Source: WTGA01 sp965231865
GTDB lineage: Bacteria > Pseudomonadota > Gammaproteobacteria > Arenicellales > Poriferihabitantaceae
Length of the DNA: 64,000 nt
Assembly (NCBI GenBank): GCA_965231865.1
Contig: CBDDOJ010000001.1
Coordinates: 310,001-374,000, forward strand
Reading direction: 5' to 3'
The position numbers and the translations under genes are program-made. Positions 35,553 through 44,594 of this stretch are shown here, one piece after another. Each line of letters starts with the position of its first letter. The stretch's first letter is position 1. A model generated the notes under the pieces. It was not told the origin of the DNA. It did not search any database and was given only the letters and a program-made list of their open reading frames with translations.

Positions 35553-36053
35553 TCAGGGCAGAACCAGTTCCCTGGGCCTGTGGAACTCAATCAATTTCGG
35601 GGAAGCGAGCTGTGCATTTTCAAATTCAATCACCGCAAAGGCACAGGTGGTCATGAGTTTGTCTTCCACCTCGATATCGGGGCAAAAATGCAGCAACACC
35701 TCATCCATGCCCGGGTTGTGGCCCACCACCATGATGCGGTCACAGGTGTCCATATTGTCCCGGACCCGATCAATGATCCGGGTTGCCGAGGCCAGGTACA
35801 GGTCGGGGTGATAGGCAATTTCGACATCCGGCCACCCCGCCCGGGACAACACCCGATCGAGGGTCTCGCGGGTACGCTGCGCCACGGAACACAAGATTCT
35901 TTCGGGGTGGTACGCACTGCCCCGGAACCATTCACCCACCCGGGTCGCATTGTTTCTCCCGCGGGCATTCAGTGGACGGTCGATATCACGCGGGGCCAGC
36001 GAATACCAGTCCGACTTGGCATGCCTCAATAAAATTAACTGTTTTATCGCCAT
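35553..36053 (-). CDS. sixA: SixA-type phosphohistidine phosphatase
   Basis: A 166-residue histidine-phosphatase-superfamily protein. The catalytic RHAK motif is in LILLRHAKSDW (about residues 6-16), then RDIDRPLNARGRNNA (about 23-37), and the second catalytic His is in VVGHNPGMDEVL (about 108-119). SixA removes phosphate from His on phosphotransfer proteins such as ArcB or PTS HPr-like NPr; the substrate here is unknown. It is divergent from the methyltransferase gene at 36109. The 202-base gap to recA has no recognised feature. Confidence 0.88.
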   Translation of the reverse strand: MAIKQLILLRHAKSDWYSLAPRDIDRPLNARGRNNATRVGEWFRGSAYHPERILCSVAQRTRETLDRVLSRAGWPDVEIAYHPDLYLASATRIIDRVRDNMDTCDRIMVVGHNPGMDEVLLHFCPDIEVEDKLMTTCAFAVIEFENAQLASPKLIEFHRPRELVLP

Positions 36054-36108
36054 GGATTCCCGTTTAACCAGTAGAATATGAACTCTATTCTACCCCAATT
36101 CCCAACCC

Positions 36109-36933
36109 ATGGGCAGCAAACACCCCCTCCCGAAAAAGGACGATATGGCCAGTTCCGCTGACCGGCATTCCTTATACGAACAGTCCGTCCAGAATGTCGA
36201 AGCGGAAATTGACATGGTGGATACGACCTACCGGAACATTCGCGGAAGCACGGCCACCCTCCTTCGGGAAGACTTTTGCGGAACGGCCAATACCAGCTGT
36301 GAGTGGGTACGCCGACGACCTGGAAACCGGGCAGTCGGAGTGGATTTCAGCCAGGAAGTTCTGGACTGGGGACTGCACCACAATGTCCGCCAGCTCGATG
36401 ACCACCAGCAAACCCGGATCCAGCTGGTCAATCAGGATGTGCGGGACCCGTACGAAGAACCGGCTGATATTGTTATCGCAATGAATTTCAGCTACCAGCT
36501 CTTCAAGACCCGGGATACTCTGCGGAATTATTTTCGGGCCGTAAAAGCCGGATTGAATGAAAAGGGAGTTTTCATCCTCGATGCCTACGGAGGACATGAG
36601 TCGTGGCGATCAATCAAGGAAAAAACCAAATACAGTGGCTTTACCTATTACTGGCACCAGGAAAAATATGATCCGGTGACCGCTCATGCACTGTGCCATA
36701 TCCATTTCAGGTTCCGGGACGGTTCAAAACTGAAGAAGGCCTTCAGCTACGACTGGCGCATGTGGACCCTGCCGGAATTGCAGGAACTCCTGTGTGAAGC
36801 CGGATTTAACAACGTCACCGTATACTGGGAAGGAACGGACGAGGAAACCGGCGAAGGCAATGGCATCTACCACCCCTGCAAACACGGCGAGGACGACCCC
36901 AGTTGGATTGTTTACATCTCCGGGGAACGATAA
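36109..36933 (+). CDS. SAM-dependent methyltransferase (class I)
   Basis: A 274-residue methyltransferase-like protein. The SAM-binding motif is LREDFCGTANTSCEW (about residues 52-66), followed by AVGVDFSQEVLDWG (about 75-88, with the acidic residue that binds ribose), and the downstream fold elements QDVRDPYEEPADIVIAMNFS (about 109-128). The rest (TLPELQELLCEAGFNNVTVYWEGTD) is typical of the superfamily. The substrate is unknown. Two upstream ATGs (36109 and 36145) are both open; the first gives the longer N-terminus. Confidence 0.8.
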   Translation: MGSKHPLPKKDDMASSADRHSLYEQSVQNVEAEIDMVDTTYRNIRGSTATLLREDFCGTANTSCEWVRRRPGNRAVGVDFSQEVLDWGLHHNVRQLDDHQQTRIQLVNQDVRDPYEEPADIVIAMNFSYQLFKTRDTLRNYFRAVKAGLNEKGVFILDAYGGHESWRSIKEKTKYSGFTYYWHQEKYDPVTAHALCHIHFRFRDGSKLKKAFSYDWRMWTLPELQELLCEAGFNNVTVYWEGTDEETGEGNGIYHPCKHGEDDPSWIVYISGER

Positions 36934-36952
36934 CTGCCGACCCGTTCCGGCA

Positions 36953-38158
36953 TCAGCCCGGTACCTTCGAACCGTCAAACCGGAGCATTGCCGTGACACT
37001 CACTGAAGCCATGGCCAATACCCCCGCCAGCAGATACGCATAGGAGAGATCCAGTTCCCCTGCAAATCCCGCAACCAGTGCTCCCAGGGACCCGATCCCA
37101 TCCAGAACTGCAAAAACCAGGCCCATCGTCGTGGACTCCGACTTGCCCGAATACTCCACTGCGGCAGCCAGAATTGCCGGGCGAACCGCGGTCAACAGGG
37201 AAATGGCAACGACCAGGCACAGGATAAACAGCCACAAAGAGGAGAAAACACCAGCTAGGAAAGCAAATACGGCGGCGGTGATGGTGAAGAACAGGATAAC
37301 GGGTTTTCTCCCTATCCTGTCCGATACCTTCCCGGTATAGGGTTGAAACGCAGCACCCATCACCAGGGTCCCGGCAAAAATCACCCCCGACAGGAACGGG
37401 CTGATCTGGTAGTTCTCCTGCAGCGTAAGCGGGGTCATCGCCAACATGGCGAAAAGAGACATGTTATAGAAAACCATCATCGCCATCATCCCCAGTCCAC
37501 GGGGATGCATCCAGTCTTTCAACAGCGTCATGAAATCCGCCAGGGAGACCCTTGAGTCCGTGCTGGTATTGATTTTTCCCACGACAAAGATGAAGGCAAA
37601 CCCCATCAGCACCGCAGGCAACACCAAAATTTGCAGGCTCACTCTCCAGTCAAAAAAACCGAGCAGGAATCCTGCGGCCAAAGGGCCCAGAATTTCCGCA
37701 CCGACACTTCCGCCCAATGCGTGGATACCCAATGCCTGGGCACGATTTTTCGGCATCTTTTTGACCAATACCCCGGTGGCAACCGGATGCCAGAATGCGT
37801 CTCCCATGCTGCCGAATGCCAGCAATAGCGTAATGACCCAGAAACCGGAGGCAAACGAAGCGCAAAAGTAACCAATGGCCACCCACCAAAACGTGATGAA
37901 CAACAGGAGTCCCTGGTTGGACATCCGATCCGCAAGCACTCCCGCGGGCACATAGATCAGCCCGGCAGCGACTACATTGACGGTCAGCAGCAACCCAATC
38001 TCAACCGGACCCAATCCCATGCTGACCGCAATCGCCGGTGCCAGCAGCCACAGGGCCCCGAACACCCAGTCGTTGACCATGTGCCCCAACAGCAACACCC
38101 CCAGGATGGACCGGTTTGTCAACTCCTTCTTCTTCGGCATGGTGGATATTCGGTTCAT
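36953..38158 (-). CDS. MFS transporter
   Basis: A 401-residue major facilitator with about twelve hydrophobic helices. GVLADRMSNQGLLLF (loop 2-3, near residue 65, the MFS A-motif-like G-x-L-x-D-R) and YTGKVSDRIGRKPVILFF (loop 8-9) show two matching MFS signature loops. The substrate is unknown. The longest frame starts at a TTG at 38221 and overlaps the upstream gene by 23 bases. The ATG at 38158 (MNRISTMPKKKEL) is preferred. Same strand, just after the fructosamine-kinase-like gene. Confidence 0.85.
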   Translation of the reverse strand: MNRISTMPKKKELTNRSILGVLLLGHMVNDWVFGALWLLAPAIAVSMGLGPVEIGLLLTVNVVAAGLIYVPAGVLADRMSNQGLLLFITFWWVAIGYFCASFASGFWVITLLLAFGSMGDAFWHPVATGVLVKKMPKNRAQALGIHALGGSVGAEILGPLAAGFLLGFFDWRVSLQILVLPAVLMGFAFIFVVGKINTSTDSRVSLADFMTLLKDWMHPRGLGMMAMMVFYNMSLFAMLAMTPLTLQENYQISPFLSGVIFAGTLVMGAAFQPYTGKVSDRIGRKPVILFFTITAAVFAFLAGVFSSLWLFILCLVVAISLLTAVRPAILAAAVEYSGKSESTTMGLVFAVLDGIGSLGALVAGFAGELDLSYAYLLAGVLAMASVSVTAMLRFDGSKVPG

Positions 38159-38198
38159 CCGGGCTTGGATTCGTTTGGATTCGCTTGAATTCAGGGGG

Positions 38199-39038
38199 TC
38201 ATCGGGCAAATCGTCTGACAATCGTCATCAACGGGTGATGATACGCCATTCCAAACAGGTTCAGGTGATTGAGCAGGTGGTAGCAATTGTAGATTTCCTT
38301 TCGTTGTTCAAATCCCGGGCAGTGGCCACTGTCGCTGAAATAAGCGGCATAGAAGTCCGGATGAAATGAACCAAACAGGCTGGTCATGGCCAAATCCGCT
38401 TCCGCCCAACCATAGTGGATGGCCGGATCAATAACCACCGGTCCGGAAGCATCGAACAATACATTTCCGGACCACAGGTCACCGTGTATCAACACCGGGC
38501 GTTGATCGGGAATCAGATCCGGAAGCCGGGAAACCAATGCGTGGATGCCGGACAGGTCTTCCCTGGACAACAAGTCCCGGTCCCTCGCCATTTTAACCTG
38601 TGGTTCAATCCGTTGTGAGATGAAAAATTCGATGCCATCGTCCTTCCACTGGTTGTACTGAACACTGTCTCCACAGAATCCGTCCCTTTCAAACCCGTAC
38701 CAGGCATGGTCATTGGCATGCAGCCTGGCCAGGGATTCGCCCAGGGTTCGCCATGACCGGGGCGTGGGCCGGGTCTGGTCAATCCACTCCGTCACCAAAA
38801 TCCCTTTTTCGCTGGCGATCAATCTCGGCACCCGCACGGAACCGGTGTTTTCGATCCATTCAAGCCCGGTTACTTCATAGGCAAGCATATCAACCGCTGC
38901 CCCGCGTCCCGATTTAACACAAAATTGACCACCCGGGGTGCGGACACGATGGATCTGTTTTCCCGCCGGGCAAGTCTGCACCTCAATGGATTTGATTTCC
39001 TGCCCCAAAAGCCTGCGCAGGAATGGCTCGGACAACAT
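38199..39038 (-). CDS. Fructosamine kinase-family protein
   Basis: A 279-residue protein of the fructosamine-3-kinase / YniA family, an aminoglycoside-phosphotransferase-like fold. The catalytic loop is VLIHGDLWSGNVLFD (about 186-200) with the Asp as base, and VVIDPAIHYGWAEADLAMTS (about 204-223) holds the DPA metal site. The N-terminal lobe has FCVKSGRGAAVDMLAYEVTG. These kinases phosphorylate sugar-derived adducts on proteins for deglycation repair. The ATG at 39038 (MLSEPFLRRLLGQEI) matches the family start; the frame is open further to 39215 but without support. Confidence 0.85.
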   Translation of the reverse strand: MLSEPFLRRLLGQEIKSIEVQTCPAGKQIHRVRTPGGQFCVKSGRGAAVDMLAYEVTGLEWIENTGSVRVPRLIASEKGILVTEWIDQTRPTPRSWRTLGESLARLHANDHAWYGFERDGFCGDSVQYNQWKDDGIEFFISQRIEPQVKMARDRDLLSREDLSGIHALVSRLPDLIPDQRPVLIHGDLWSGNVLFDASGPVVIDPAIHYGWAEADLAMTSLFGSFHPDFYAAYFSDSGHCPGFEQRKEIYNCYHLLNHLNLFGMAYHHPLMTIVRRFAR

Positions 39039-39267
39039 GCTGATCTTTGCGTCTCCGAAAATGAAGGATTCCCCTGCGATCATACTCCACAATGGTTCGG
39101 GAAGAATGAATGGCGAGCGGGATATTCTCTTTGACCTCACAGGAAAGCGGTTGACGACTGCGGTTCCGTTCCATGGGATTCCGGTTTCAGGAAAGACGCT
39201 GGCGGGTTTGACCATGAAATCGGGTATTTGCTACGATTGACCCACTTAATCCATGAGGTGTAATGCA

Positions 39268-40458
39268 ATGAAAAATTACCTGCGTTTTGTAACCGGGCTG
39301 ACACTGGTGATGATCGCGGCCAGCGTAAACGCCGCAAATGTCCAGCTTGGCATCATCCTGGGATTTACGGGTCCGATCGAGTCCCTGACCCCCCAAATGA
39401 GTGCCGGAGCCGAACTGGCCGTCCAGGAAGCCAGCGAATCCGGTCTTTTTCTGGATGGCTCCAGTATTACGGCGATCAAGGCGGATTCAACCTGCATTGA
39501 TTCCGCCGCCGCCACCGCCGCAGCGGAACGCCTGGTGACGTCGGACAAGGTCCAGGGCATTGTCGGTGCGGACTGTTCCGGGGTGACCGGGGCCATATTG
39601 CAACAGGTGGCCCGTCCGAACGGAATTGTGATGATTTCTCCCTCTGCAACCAGTCCTGGACTTTCCACCGCAGAGGATGACGGGCTTTTCTTTCGCACAG
39701 CGCCTTCGGATGCCCGGCAGGGAGAAGTCATGACCGGCGTGATTATGGACCGCGGGATCAAACAGATCGCCGTGACCTATACAAACAACGACTACGGAAA
39801 AGGACTGGCGGACGCTTTTGAATCCTCTTTTCGGGCTGCGGGGGGCGAGGTGACCATCAGTGCTTCGCATGAAGATGGTAAAGCGGACTACGCCTCTGAA
39901 ATCGGTGCCCTGGCCTCTGCGGGCGGTGAGGCACTGGTCGTTGCCGGTTACCTGGACCAAGGGGGCCTGGGTATTATCCAGGGGTCACTGGATGCGGACG
40001 CTTTCAGTACTTTCGTTCTGCCGGACGGGATGATCGGCGAAGCACTGGTGGAAGCGGTCGGTCCCGATCTGGATGGTTCCTTCGGACAGCATCCTGCTGC
40101 GGAAGGGCCCGGCTCCGCCATGATCGTGACACTGGGAGAAGAGAACGACTTCAATGGCAGCAGCCCGTTTGTCGCGGAATCCTACGATGCCGCCGCTCTC
40201 ATTATCCTGGCGATGCAGGCCGCCGGCTCTTCCGACTCCGCGGCCTACCAAAAAACGGTCATGGAGGTTGCCAACGCACCCGGTGAAAAAATCTATCCCG
40301 GTGAACTGGCAAAGGCGCTGCAGATCCTGCAGGACGGTGGGGAGGTGGACTACGAGGGTGCCTCGGCGGTTGAACTCATCGGCCCCGGCGAATCCGCGGG
40401 CAACTACCGAGAAATTGAAGTAAAAGACGGTACGATCACAACCGTGCGGTACCGCTGA
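39268..40458 (+). CDS. ABC transporter substrate-binding protein (Liv type)
   Basis: A 396-residue periplasmic binding protein of the branched-chain amino acid/amide family. The ATG at 39268 follows GAGGTG and starts a signal peptide (LRFVTGLTLVMIAASVNAA). The mature part starts VQLGIILGFTGPIESLTPQM, and the Leu/Ile-binding fold continues with GIVGADCSGVTGAILQQVAR (about 97-116) and VTYTNNDYGKGLADAFES (about 164-181). It precedes a full set of LivG, LivF, LivH and LivM homologues; the true solute could be any amino acid, amide or urea-like compound. Confidence 0.9.
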   Translation: MKNYLRFVTGLTLVMIAASVNAANVQLGIILGFTGPIESLTPQMSAGAELAVQEASESGLFLDGSSITAIKADSTCIDSAAATAAAERLVTSDKVQGIVGADCSGVTGAILQQVARPNGIVMISPSATSPGLSTAEDDGLFFRTAPSDARQGEVMTGVIMDRGIKQIAVTYTNNDYGKGLADAFESSFRAAGGEVTISASHEDGKADYASEIGALASAGGEALVVAGYLDQGGLGIIQGSLDADAFSTFVLPDGMIGEALVEAVGPDLDGSFGQHPAAEGPGSAMIVTLGEENDFNGSSPFVAESYDAAALIILAMQAAGSSDSAAYQKTVMEVANAPGEKIYPGELAKALQILQDGGEVDYEGASAVELIGPGESAGNYREIEVKDGTITTVRYR

Positions 40459-40478
40459 GCCCACATATCGTAGTGGTG

Positions 40479-40513
40479 AAACGGCAGCCTGGGCCCTTTG
40501 CAGGCTGCCGTTT
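40479..40513 (+). other. Strong hairpin between binding protein and LivG genes
   Basis: Arms AAACGGCAGCCTG (40479-40491) and CAGGCTGCCGTTT (40501-40513) are perfectly complementary with a nine-base loop. The T-tail is short (TTT then GACGGG). It may partly terminate or protect the transcript so the binding protein is made in excess, a known arrangement in ABC operons. It is 21 bases past the binding-protein stop. Confidence 0.65.
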
Positions 40514-40530
40514 GACGGGGTGAATGGAGA

Positions 40531-41307
40531 GTGATCACCGTCTCCAGGGTCTGCAAGAATTTCGGGGGAGTGCGTGCCGTGGATAACGCTTCCCTGCGCA
40601 TTGCTCCGAACTCCATCACCGGACTGATCGGTCCCAATGGAGCAGGGAAAACGACCCTTTTCAACATCATTGCAGGATTGTATCCGCCGACCTCAGGCCA
40701 TGTTTTCATGGATGGCGAAAACATCACCGGCCTGCCTCCTTACGAGCTTTTCGATCGGGGACTGCTTCGCACCTTCCAGATTGCCCATGAATTTGCCTCC
40801 ATGACCGTGCGTGAGAACCTGATGATGGTTCCCGGTGGGCAGTCCGGGGAAAGGCTGGTATCGGCCTGGTTTCACCCCGCGCGGGTGGCCAGGGAAGAAC
40901 GTGCGCTGGCCGAACGTGCGGAAGAAGTCATGGAATTCCTCACCATCCGCCATCTGGCCGACGAGCGGGCCGGAAACCTGTCCGGTGGCCAGAAGAAACT
41001 CCTGGAACTTGGCCGGACGATGATGGTGGATGCCCGGATCGTATTTCTGGATGAGGTGGGCGCGGGGGTCAACCCCACGCTGATGAAAACCATTGGTGAC
41101 TCCATTGTCCGGCTCAACCGGGAACAGGGGTATACCTTCTGCATGATTGAGCACAATATGGAGATCATTTCCCAATTGTGCCATCCGGTAATCGTCATGG
41201 CAGAAGGAAGGGTGTTGACGGAGGGGTCCGCACAGGAAGTCATGGCCAATGAACAGGTCGTCCTGAAATATCTTGGCAGCGGATTTTCTGCCGATTCTGC
41301 AACATGA
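40531..41307 (+). CDS. livG: ABC transporter ATP-binding protein LivG type
   Basis: A 258-residue ATPase of the branched-chain amino acid type. Walker A GPNGAGKTTLF (about 32-42), signature NLSGGQKKLLELGR (about 149-162), Walker B RIVFLDEVGAGVNP (about 169-182) and H-loop IEHNMEII (about 206-213) are complete. LivG-type proteins have an additional insert (here LRTFQIAHEFASMTVRENLM and nearby). The GTG at 40531 directly precedes ITVSRVCKNFGG. It overlaps livF by 4 bases. Confidence 0.92.
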   Translation: MITVSRVCKNFGGVRAVDNASLRIAPNSITGLIGPNGAGKTTLFNIIAGLYPPTSGHVFMDGENITGLPPYELFDRGLLRTFQIAHEFASMTVRENLMMVPGGQSGERLVSAWFHPARVAREERALAERAEEVMEFLTIRHLADERAGNLSGGQKKLLELGRTMMVDARIVFLDEVGAGVNPTLMKTIGDSIVRLNREQGYTFCMIEHNMEIISQLCHPVIVMAEGRVLTEGSAQEVMANEQVVLKYLGSGFSADSAT

Positions 41308-42008
41308 GCCTGCTCGTTGGTAAAAACATGACGGGAGGGTATGATGGAGTCGATATCCTCCACGCATGCACCATCCGTGCGGAAACCGGCAAAATATCGG
41401 TGATTGTGGGGCCGAACGGGGCCGGAAAATCCACCGCGATGAAGGCAATCTTTGGGATGGTGGCGTTGCGCTCGGGGACGGTCCGAATCCACGACGAAGA
41501 CATCACCCGGCTTTCTCCCCAGGACCGGGTATCCCGGGGGATGGCATTCGTTCCCCAGACCAACAACGTGTTCCCTTCCATGACGGTGGAGGAAAACCTG
41601 GAAATGGGGGCCTTTTTACGCCGTGACCATGTCCTGGAAACCATGGAACAGGTCTATGAACTCTTCCCCGTTCTCAAGGACAAGCGACGGCAATCTGCTG
41701 GGGAACTGTCCGGTGGGCAGCGCCAGCAGGTTGCCATTGGAAGGGGGTTAATGACCCTGCCAAAGGTCTTGATGCTGGATGAACCGACTGCCGGGGTCTC
41801 ACCGATCGTCAAGGACGAATTGATGTACCGGATTACCGAAGTCGTTCGCACCGGTGTCTCCATCCTGATGGTGGAACAGAATGCGAGACAGGCGCTTTCC
41901 ATTGCCGACACGGGATACGTCCTTGTCCAGGGGAAAAACCATCATACCGGTGCAGGGCCCAGTCTGCTCGAAGATTCCGATGTGCGCCGATCATTCCTCG
42001 GGGGTTAG
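41304..42008 (+). CDS. livF: ABC transporter ATP-binding protein LivF type
   Basis: A 234-residue ATPase with Walker A GPNGAGKSTAMK (about 36-47), signature ELSGGQRQQVAIGR (about 134-147), Walker B VLMLDEPTAGVSP (about 155-167) and H-loop-type VEQNARQAL (about 189-197, Gln-Asn in place of the usual His). The Gln at the H-loop position is normal for LivF-type subunits. Followed with no gap by livH. Confidence 0.92.
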   Translation: MSLLVGKNMTGGYDGVDILHACTIRAETGKISVIVGPNGAGKSTAMKAIFGMVALRSGTVRIHDEDITRLSPQDRVSRGMAFVPQTNNVFPSMTVEENLEMGAFLRRDHVLETMEQVYELFPVLKDKRRQSAGELSGGQRQQVAIGRGLMTLPKVLMLDEPTAGVSPIVKDELMYRITEVVRTGVSILMVEQNARQALSIADTGYVLVQGKNHHTGAGPSLLEDSDVRRSFLGG

Positions 42009-43022
42009 ATGACGGACCTGCTGAATGCAATCATCGTTCTGTGCAACTTTGTAATCATTCCCGCAACCGCCTATGGCAGCCAGATCGCCCTGGGGGCGCT
42101 CGGGGTGACGCTGGTTTACGGCATTTTGAGATTTTCCAACTTTGCCCACGGCGACACCATGGCTTTCGGCACCATGATCACGATCCTCGTGACCCGCTGG
42201 CTTCAATCCGTCGGCATGACCCTTGGCAGCCTGCCGACGGCATTGATTGGTCTTCCGATTGGCATTGCCGCGACCGCAGTCCTTCTGCTTGGAACCGACC
42301 GGGTTGTCTACCGGTTTTACCGGCTGCGCAAGAGCGACCGGATCATTTTTACCATTTCTTCTGTCGGCATCATGTTTGTCCTGAACGGTTTGGTTCGTCT
42401 GGTCATCGGACCGGAACACCAACGATTTGCCGATGGTGCCCGCTTTCTTGTCCGGGCCCGTGAATTCAAGGAGATAACCGGATTTTCTGAAGGTTTTTCG
42501 ATCAATATCCCCCAATTGATTACCGTCATTGTGACCGTCATTGCCGTGACCTCCCTGTTCTGGTTCCTGACCCATACACGCACCGGGAAATCCATGCGGG
42601 CACTGGCCGACAACGAAGACCTCGCCACGCTGTGCGGGATCAACGCCGAACGCGTTGTCGCGATCACCTGGATCATTGTGGCCGCACTGGCCACCACTGC
42701 CGGGGTCCTGTACGGCCTGGACAAGGGGTTCAAGCCCTTTACCTATTTCCAGCTTCTTTTGCCGATCTTTGCCGCAGCCATTGTCGGCGGGCTCGGAAAC
42801 CCGCTCGGGGCCATTGCCGGTGGATTCATCATTTCATTTTCCGAGATATCCATCACCTATGCCTTCAAGAAATTTCTGGGCTATGTCCTGCCCCAGGGCC
42901 TGCAGCCGGACCACCTTGCCCAGTTGCTTTCAACGGATTACAAGCTCGCCGTCTCCTTTACCATCCTGGTGCTGGTTCTTCTGTTCAAGCCGACGGGCAT
43001 CTTCAAGGGAAGGTCGTTATGA
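42009..43022 (+). CDS. livH: ABC transporter permease LivH type
   Basis: A 337-residue permease with about eight to nine helices. IALGALGVTLVYGILRFSNF (about 26-45) is the LivH signature, and the EAA-like loop reads DNEDLATLCGINAERVVAI (about 203-221). VGGLGNPLGAIAGGFIIS (about 257-274) is also conserved. It overlaps livM by the ATGA at 43019-43022. Confidence 0.92.
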   Translation: MTDLLNAIIVLCNFVIIPATAYGSQIALGALGVTLVYGILRFSNFAHGDTMAFGTMITILVTRWLQSVGMTLGSLPTALIGLPIGIAATAVLLLGTDRVVYRFYRLRKSDRIIFTISSVGIMFVLNGLVRLVIGPEHQRFADGARFLVRAREFKEITGFSEGFSINIPQLITVIVTVIAVTSLFWFLTHTRTGKSMRALADNEDLATLCGINAERVVAITWIIVAALATTAGVLYGLDKGFKPFTYFQLLLPIFAAAIVGGLGNPLGAIAGGFIISFSEISITYAFKKFLGYVLPQGLQPDHLAQLLSTDYKLAVSFTILVLVLLFKPTGIFKGRSL

Positions 43023-44317
43023 ATCCGAAGAACATTGCCCTCTTTGCTGCGGTATTCGCAATGCTTGTTCTCGTAGGCCTGATGCAGAGCTGGACCGTTG
43101 CGTTAACCATCCTGAACCTGTGCCTGATCTCCGCGATCATGAGTCTGGGGGTGAATATCCAGTGGGGATATGCCGGCCTGTTCAATTTCGGGGCAATGGG
43201 CTTTGTGGCACTCGGCGGTGTGGCCGCGGTGATCGTAAGCATGCCACCGGTCAGCGCGGCCTGGGCAGCGGGGGGAGCACGCGTCGTGGCAGCCCTTTTG
43301 GTGGCGGTCGGAACCATCGCCGGTTCCATTTTCATCTGGAAATTCCTGCCACCGGGGCGCAGGCGGTGGGTGGTGCTGATTGGCGTGGCGGGAGCGGGTC
43401 TTTTCCTGTTCCGGTTTCTGTTCGATCCGGCGGTAGCCGCCATAGAAAACGTCAACCCCGCTGCGACCGGATACCTCGGCGGGTTGGGGCTACCGATTCT
43501 TCTGGCCTGGCCGGTTGGCGGGTTACTGGCCGCCGGGGCAGCCTGGATCGTCGGCAAGACAGCCCTTGGACTTCGTTCAGATTATCTTGCCATCGCCACG
43601 TTCGGAATCTCCGAGATCATCATTATCGTCATCAAGAATGAAGACTGGCTGACCCGGGGCGTCAAGAATGTGGTCGGCCTGCCCCGTCCGGTTCCCTATG
43701 AGGTTGATCTCCAGAAAATGGATGCCTTCCTCGCATGGGCTCCCCGCCTCGGCATGGATCCGGTGGAACTGTCCTCGATTTGCGTCAAGCTGTCCTATGC
43801 GATTCTGTTTGCGATGGTGCTGGTCGCCATTTTATGGCTGTCCCAGAAAGCACTGGCTTCTCCCTGGGGCAGGATGATGCGGGCCATTCGCGACAACGAG
43901 ACCGCAGCGGGGGCGATGGGCAAGAACGTGACCGCCCGGCACCTTCAGGTATTTATTCTGGGTTCCGCCGTCTGCGGGATCGCGGGGGCAATGCTCACCA
44001 CGCTGGATGGCCAGCTCACACCCGGGTCTTACCAGCCCCTTCGTTTCACCTTCCTGATCTGGGTCATGGTCATCGTCGGCGGTTCCGGGAACAACTGGGG
44101 CTCGATTCTCGGTGGTTTCGTGATCTGGTTTCTGTGGGTCGAAGTCGAACCCATGGGCCGATGGCTGATGGATACGATCACGGCCGATCTGCCCGAAGAC
44201 AGCACCCTGCGCGCCCATTTGGTAAATTCTGCCGCACACATGCGGCTGGTGGTCATGGGAGCCCTCCTTCTTCTTGTCCTGAGATTCTTCCCACGAGGCC
44301 TGATTCCCGGGAAGTGA
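43019..44317 (+). CDS. livM: ABC transporter permease LivM type
   Basis: A 432-residue permease of the LivM family. SLGVNIQWGYAGLFNFGAMG (about 42-61) is its signature. A region of two extra hydrophobic segments (about 85-150) lengthens the protein compared with shorter LivM, then KTALGLRSDYLAIATFGISE (about 180-199) and the EAA loop AIRDNETAAGAMGKNVTARH (about 294-313). GGSGNNWGSILGGFVIW (about 355-371) is also typical. Start ATG at 43019 overlaps livH. The open frame reaching back to 42632 is an antisense-free shadow inside livH and has no start support. Last gene of the operon. Confidence 0.92.
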   Translation: MNPKNIALFAAVFAMLVLVGLMQSWTVALTILNLCLISAIMSLGVNIQWGYAGLFNFGAMGFVALGGVAAVIVSMPPVSAAWAAGGARVVAALLVAVGTIAGSIFIWKFLPPGRRRWVVLIGVAGAGLFLFRFLFDPAVAAIENVNPAATGYLGGLGLPILLAWPVGGLLAAGAAWIVGKTALGLRSDYLAIATFGISEIIIIVIKNEDWLTRGVKNVVGLPRPVPYEVDLQKMDAFLAWAPRLGMDPVELSSICVKLSYAILFAMVLVAILWLSQKALASPWGRMMRAIRDNETAAGAMGKNVTARHLQVFILGSAVCGIAGAMLTTLDGQLTPGSYQPLRFTFLIWVMVIVGGSGNNWGSILGGFVIWFLWVEVEPMGRWLMDTITADLPEDSTLRAHLVNSAAHMRLVVMGALLLLVLRFFPRGLIPGK

Positions 44318-44461
44318 GGCCACGCAAAGATCTTGGGATGTAAAGAAATCAATAAAGAAGTGGAAGAATATCCTGGCTGGCCTGGCAAGGACACCTCCAC
44401 AAATCACTGTCGACGAAATGTCAGGAAATGCAGCGGACGTGAAGGAATATTCTGCAACGCC

Positions 44462-44594
44462 TTATTCAATTTTGATTGACTTTGGCGGACCTTTGTCCGC
44501 TCGAGCATATTCCAGGTCATTGTGCGTCCGTCCCTGGGCGAAGGACAACGCTTCGCCACAGCATCCGGCATGTGCCGTTATTGGGTTTCGTCAT
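44462..44594 (-). pseudogene. Remnant of HepT-like HEPN toxin
   Basis: Directly after the mntA-type stop, the minus strand reads RHMPDAVAK and, after a one-base deletion, ALSFAQGRTHNDLE. Together they align with the HepT N-terminus (RHMLDAAREALSFAQGRTR). An in-frame TAA precedes RHM and the frame ends in a stop at 44462-44464 after ~20 further unrelated residues. The central R-x4-H motif and C-terminus of HEPN toxins are missing. Function lost; MntA kept. Confidence 0.65.
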
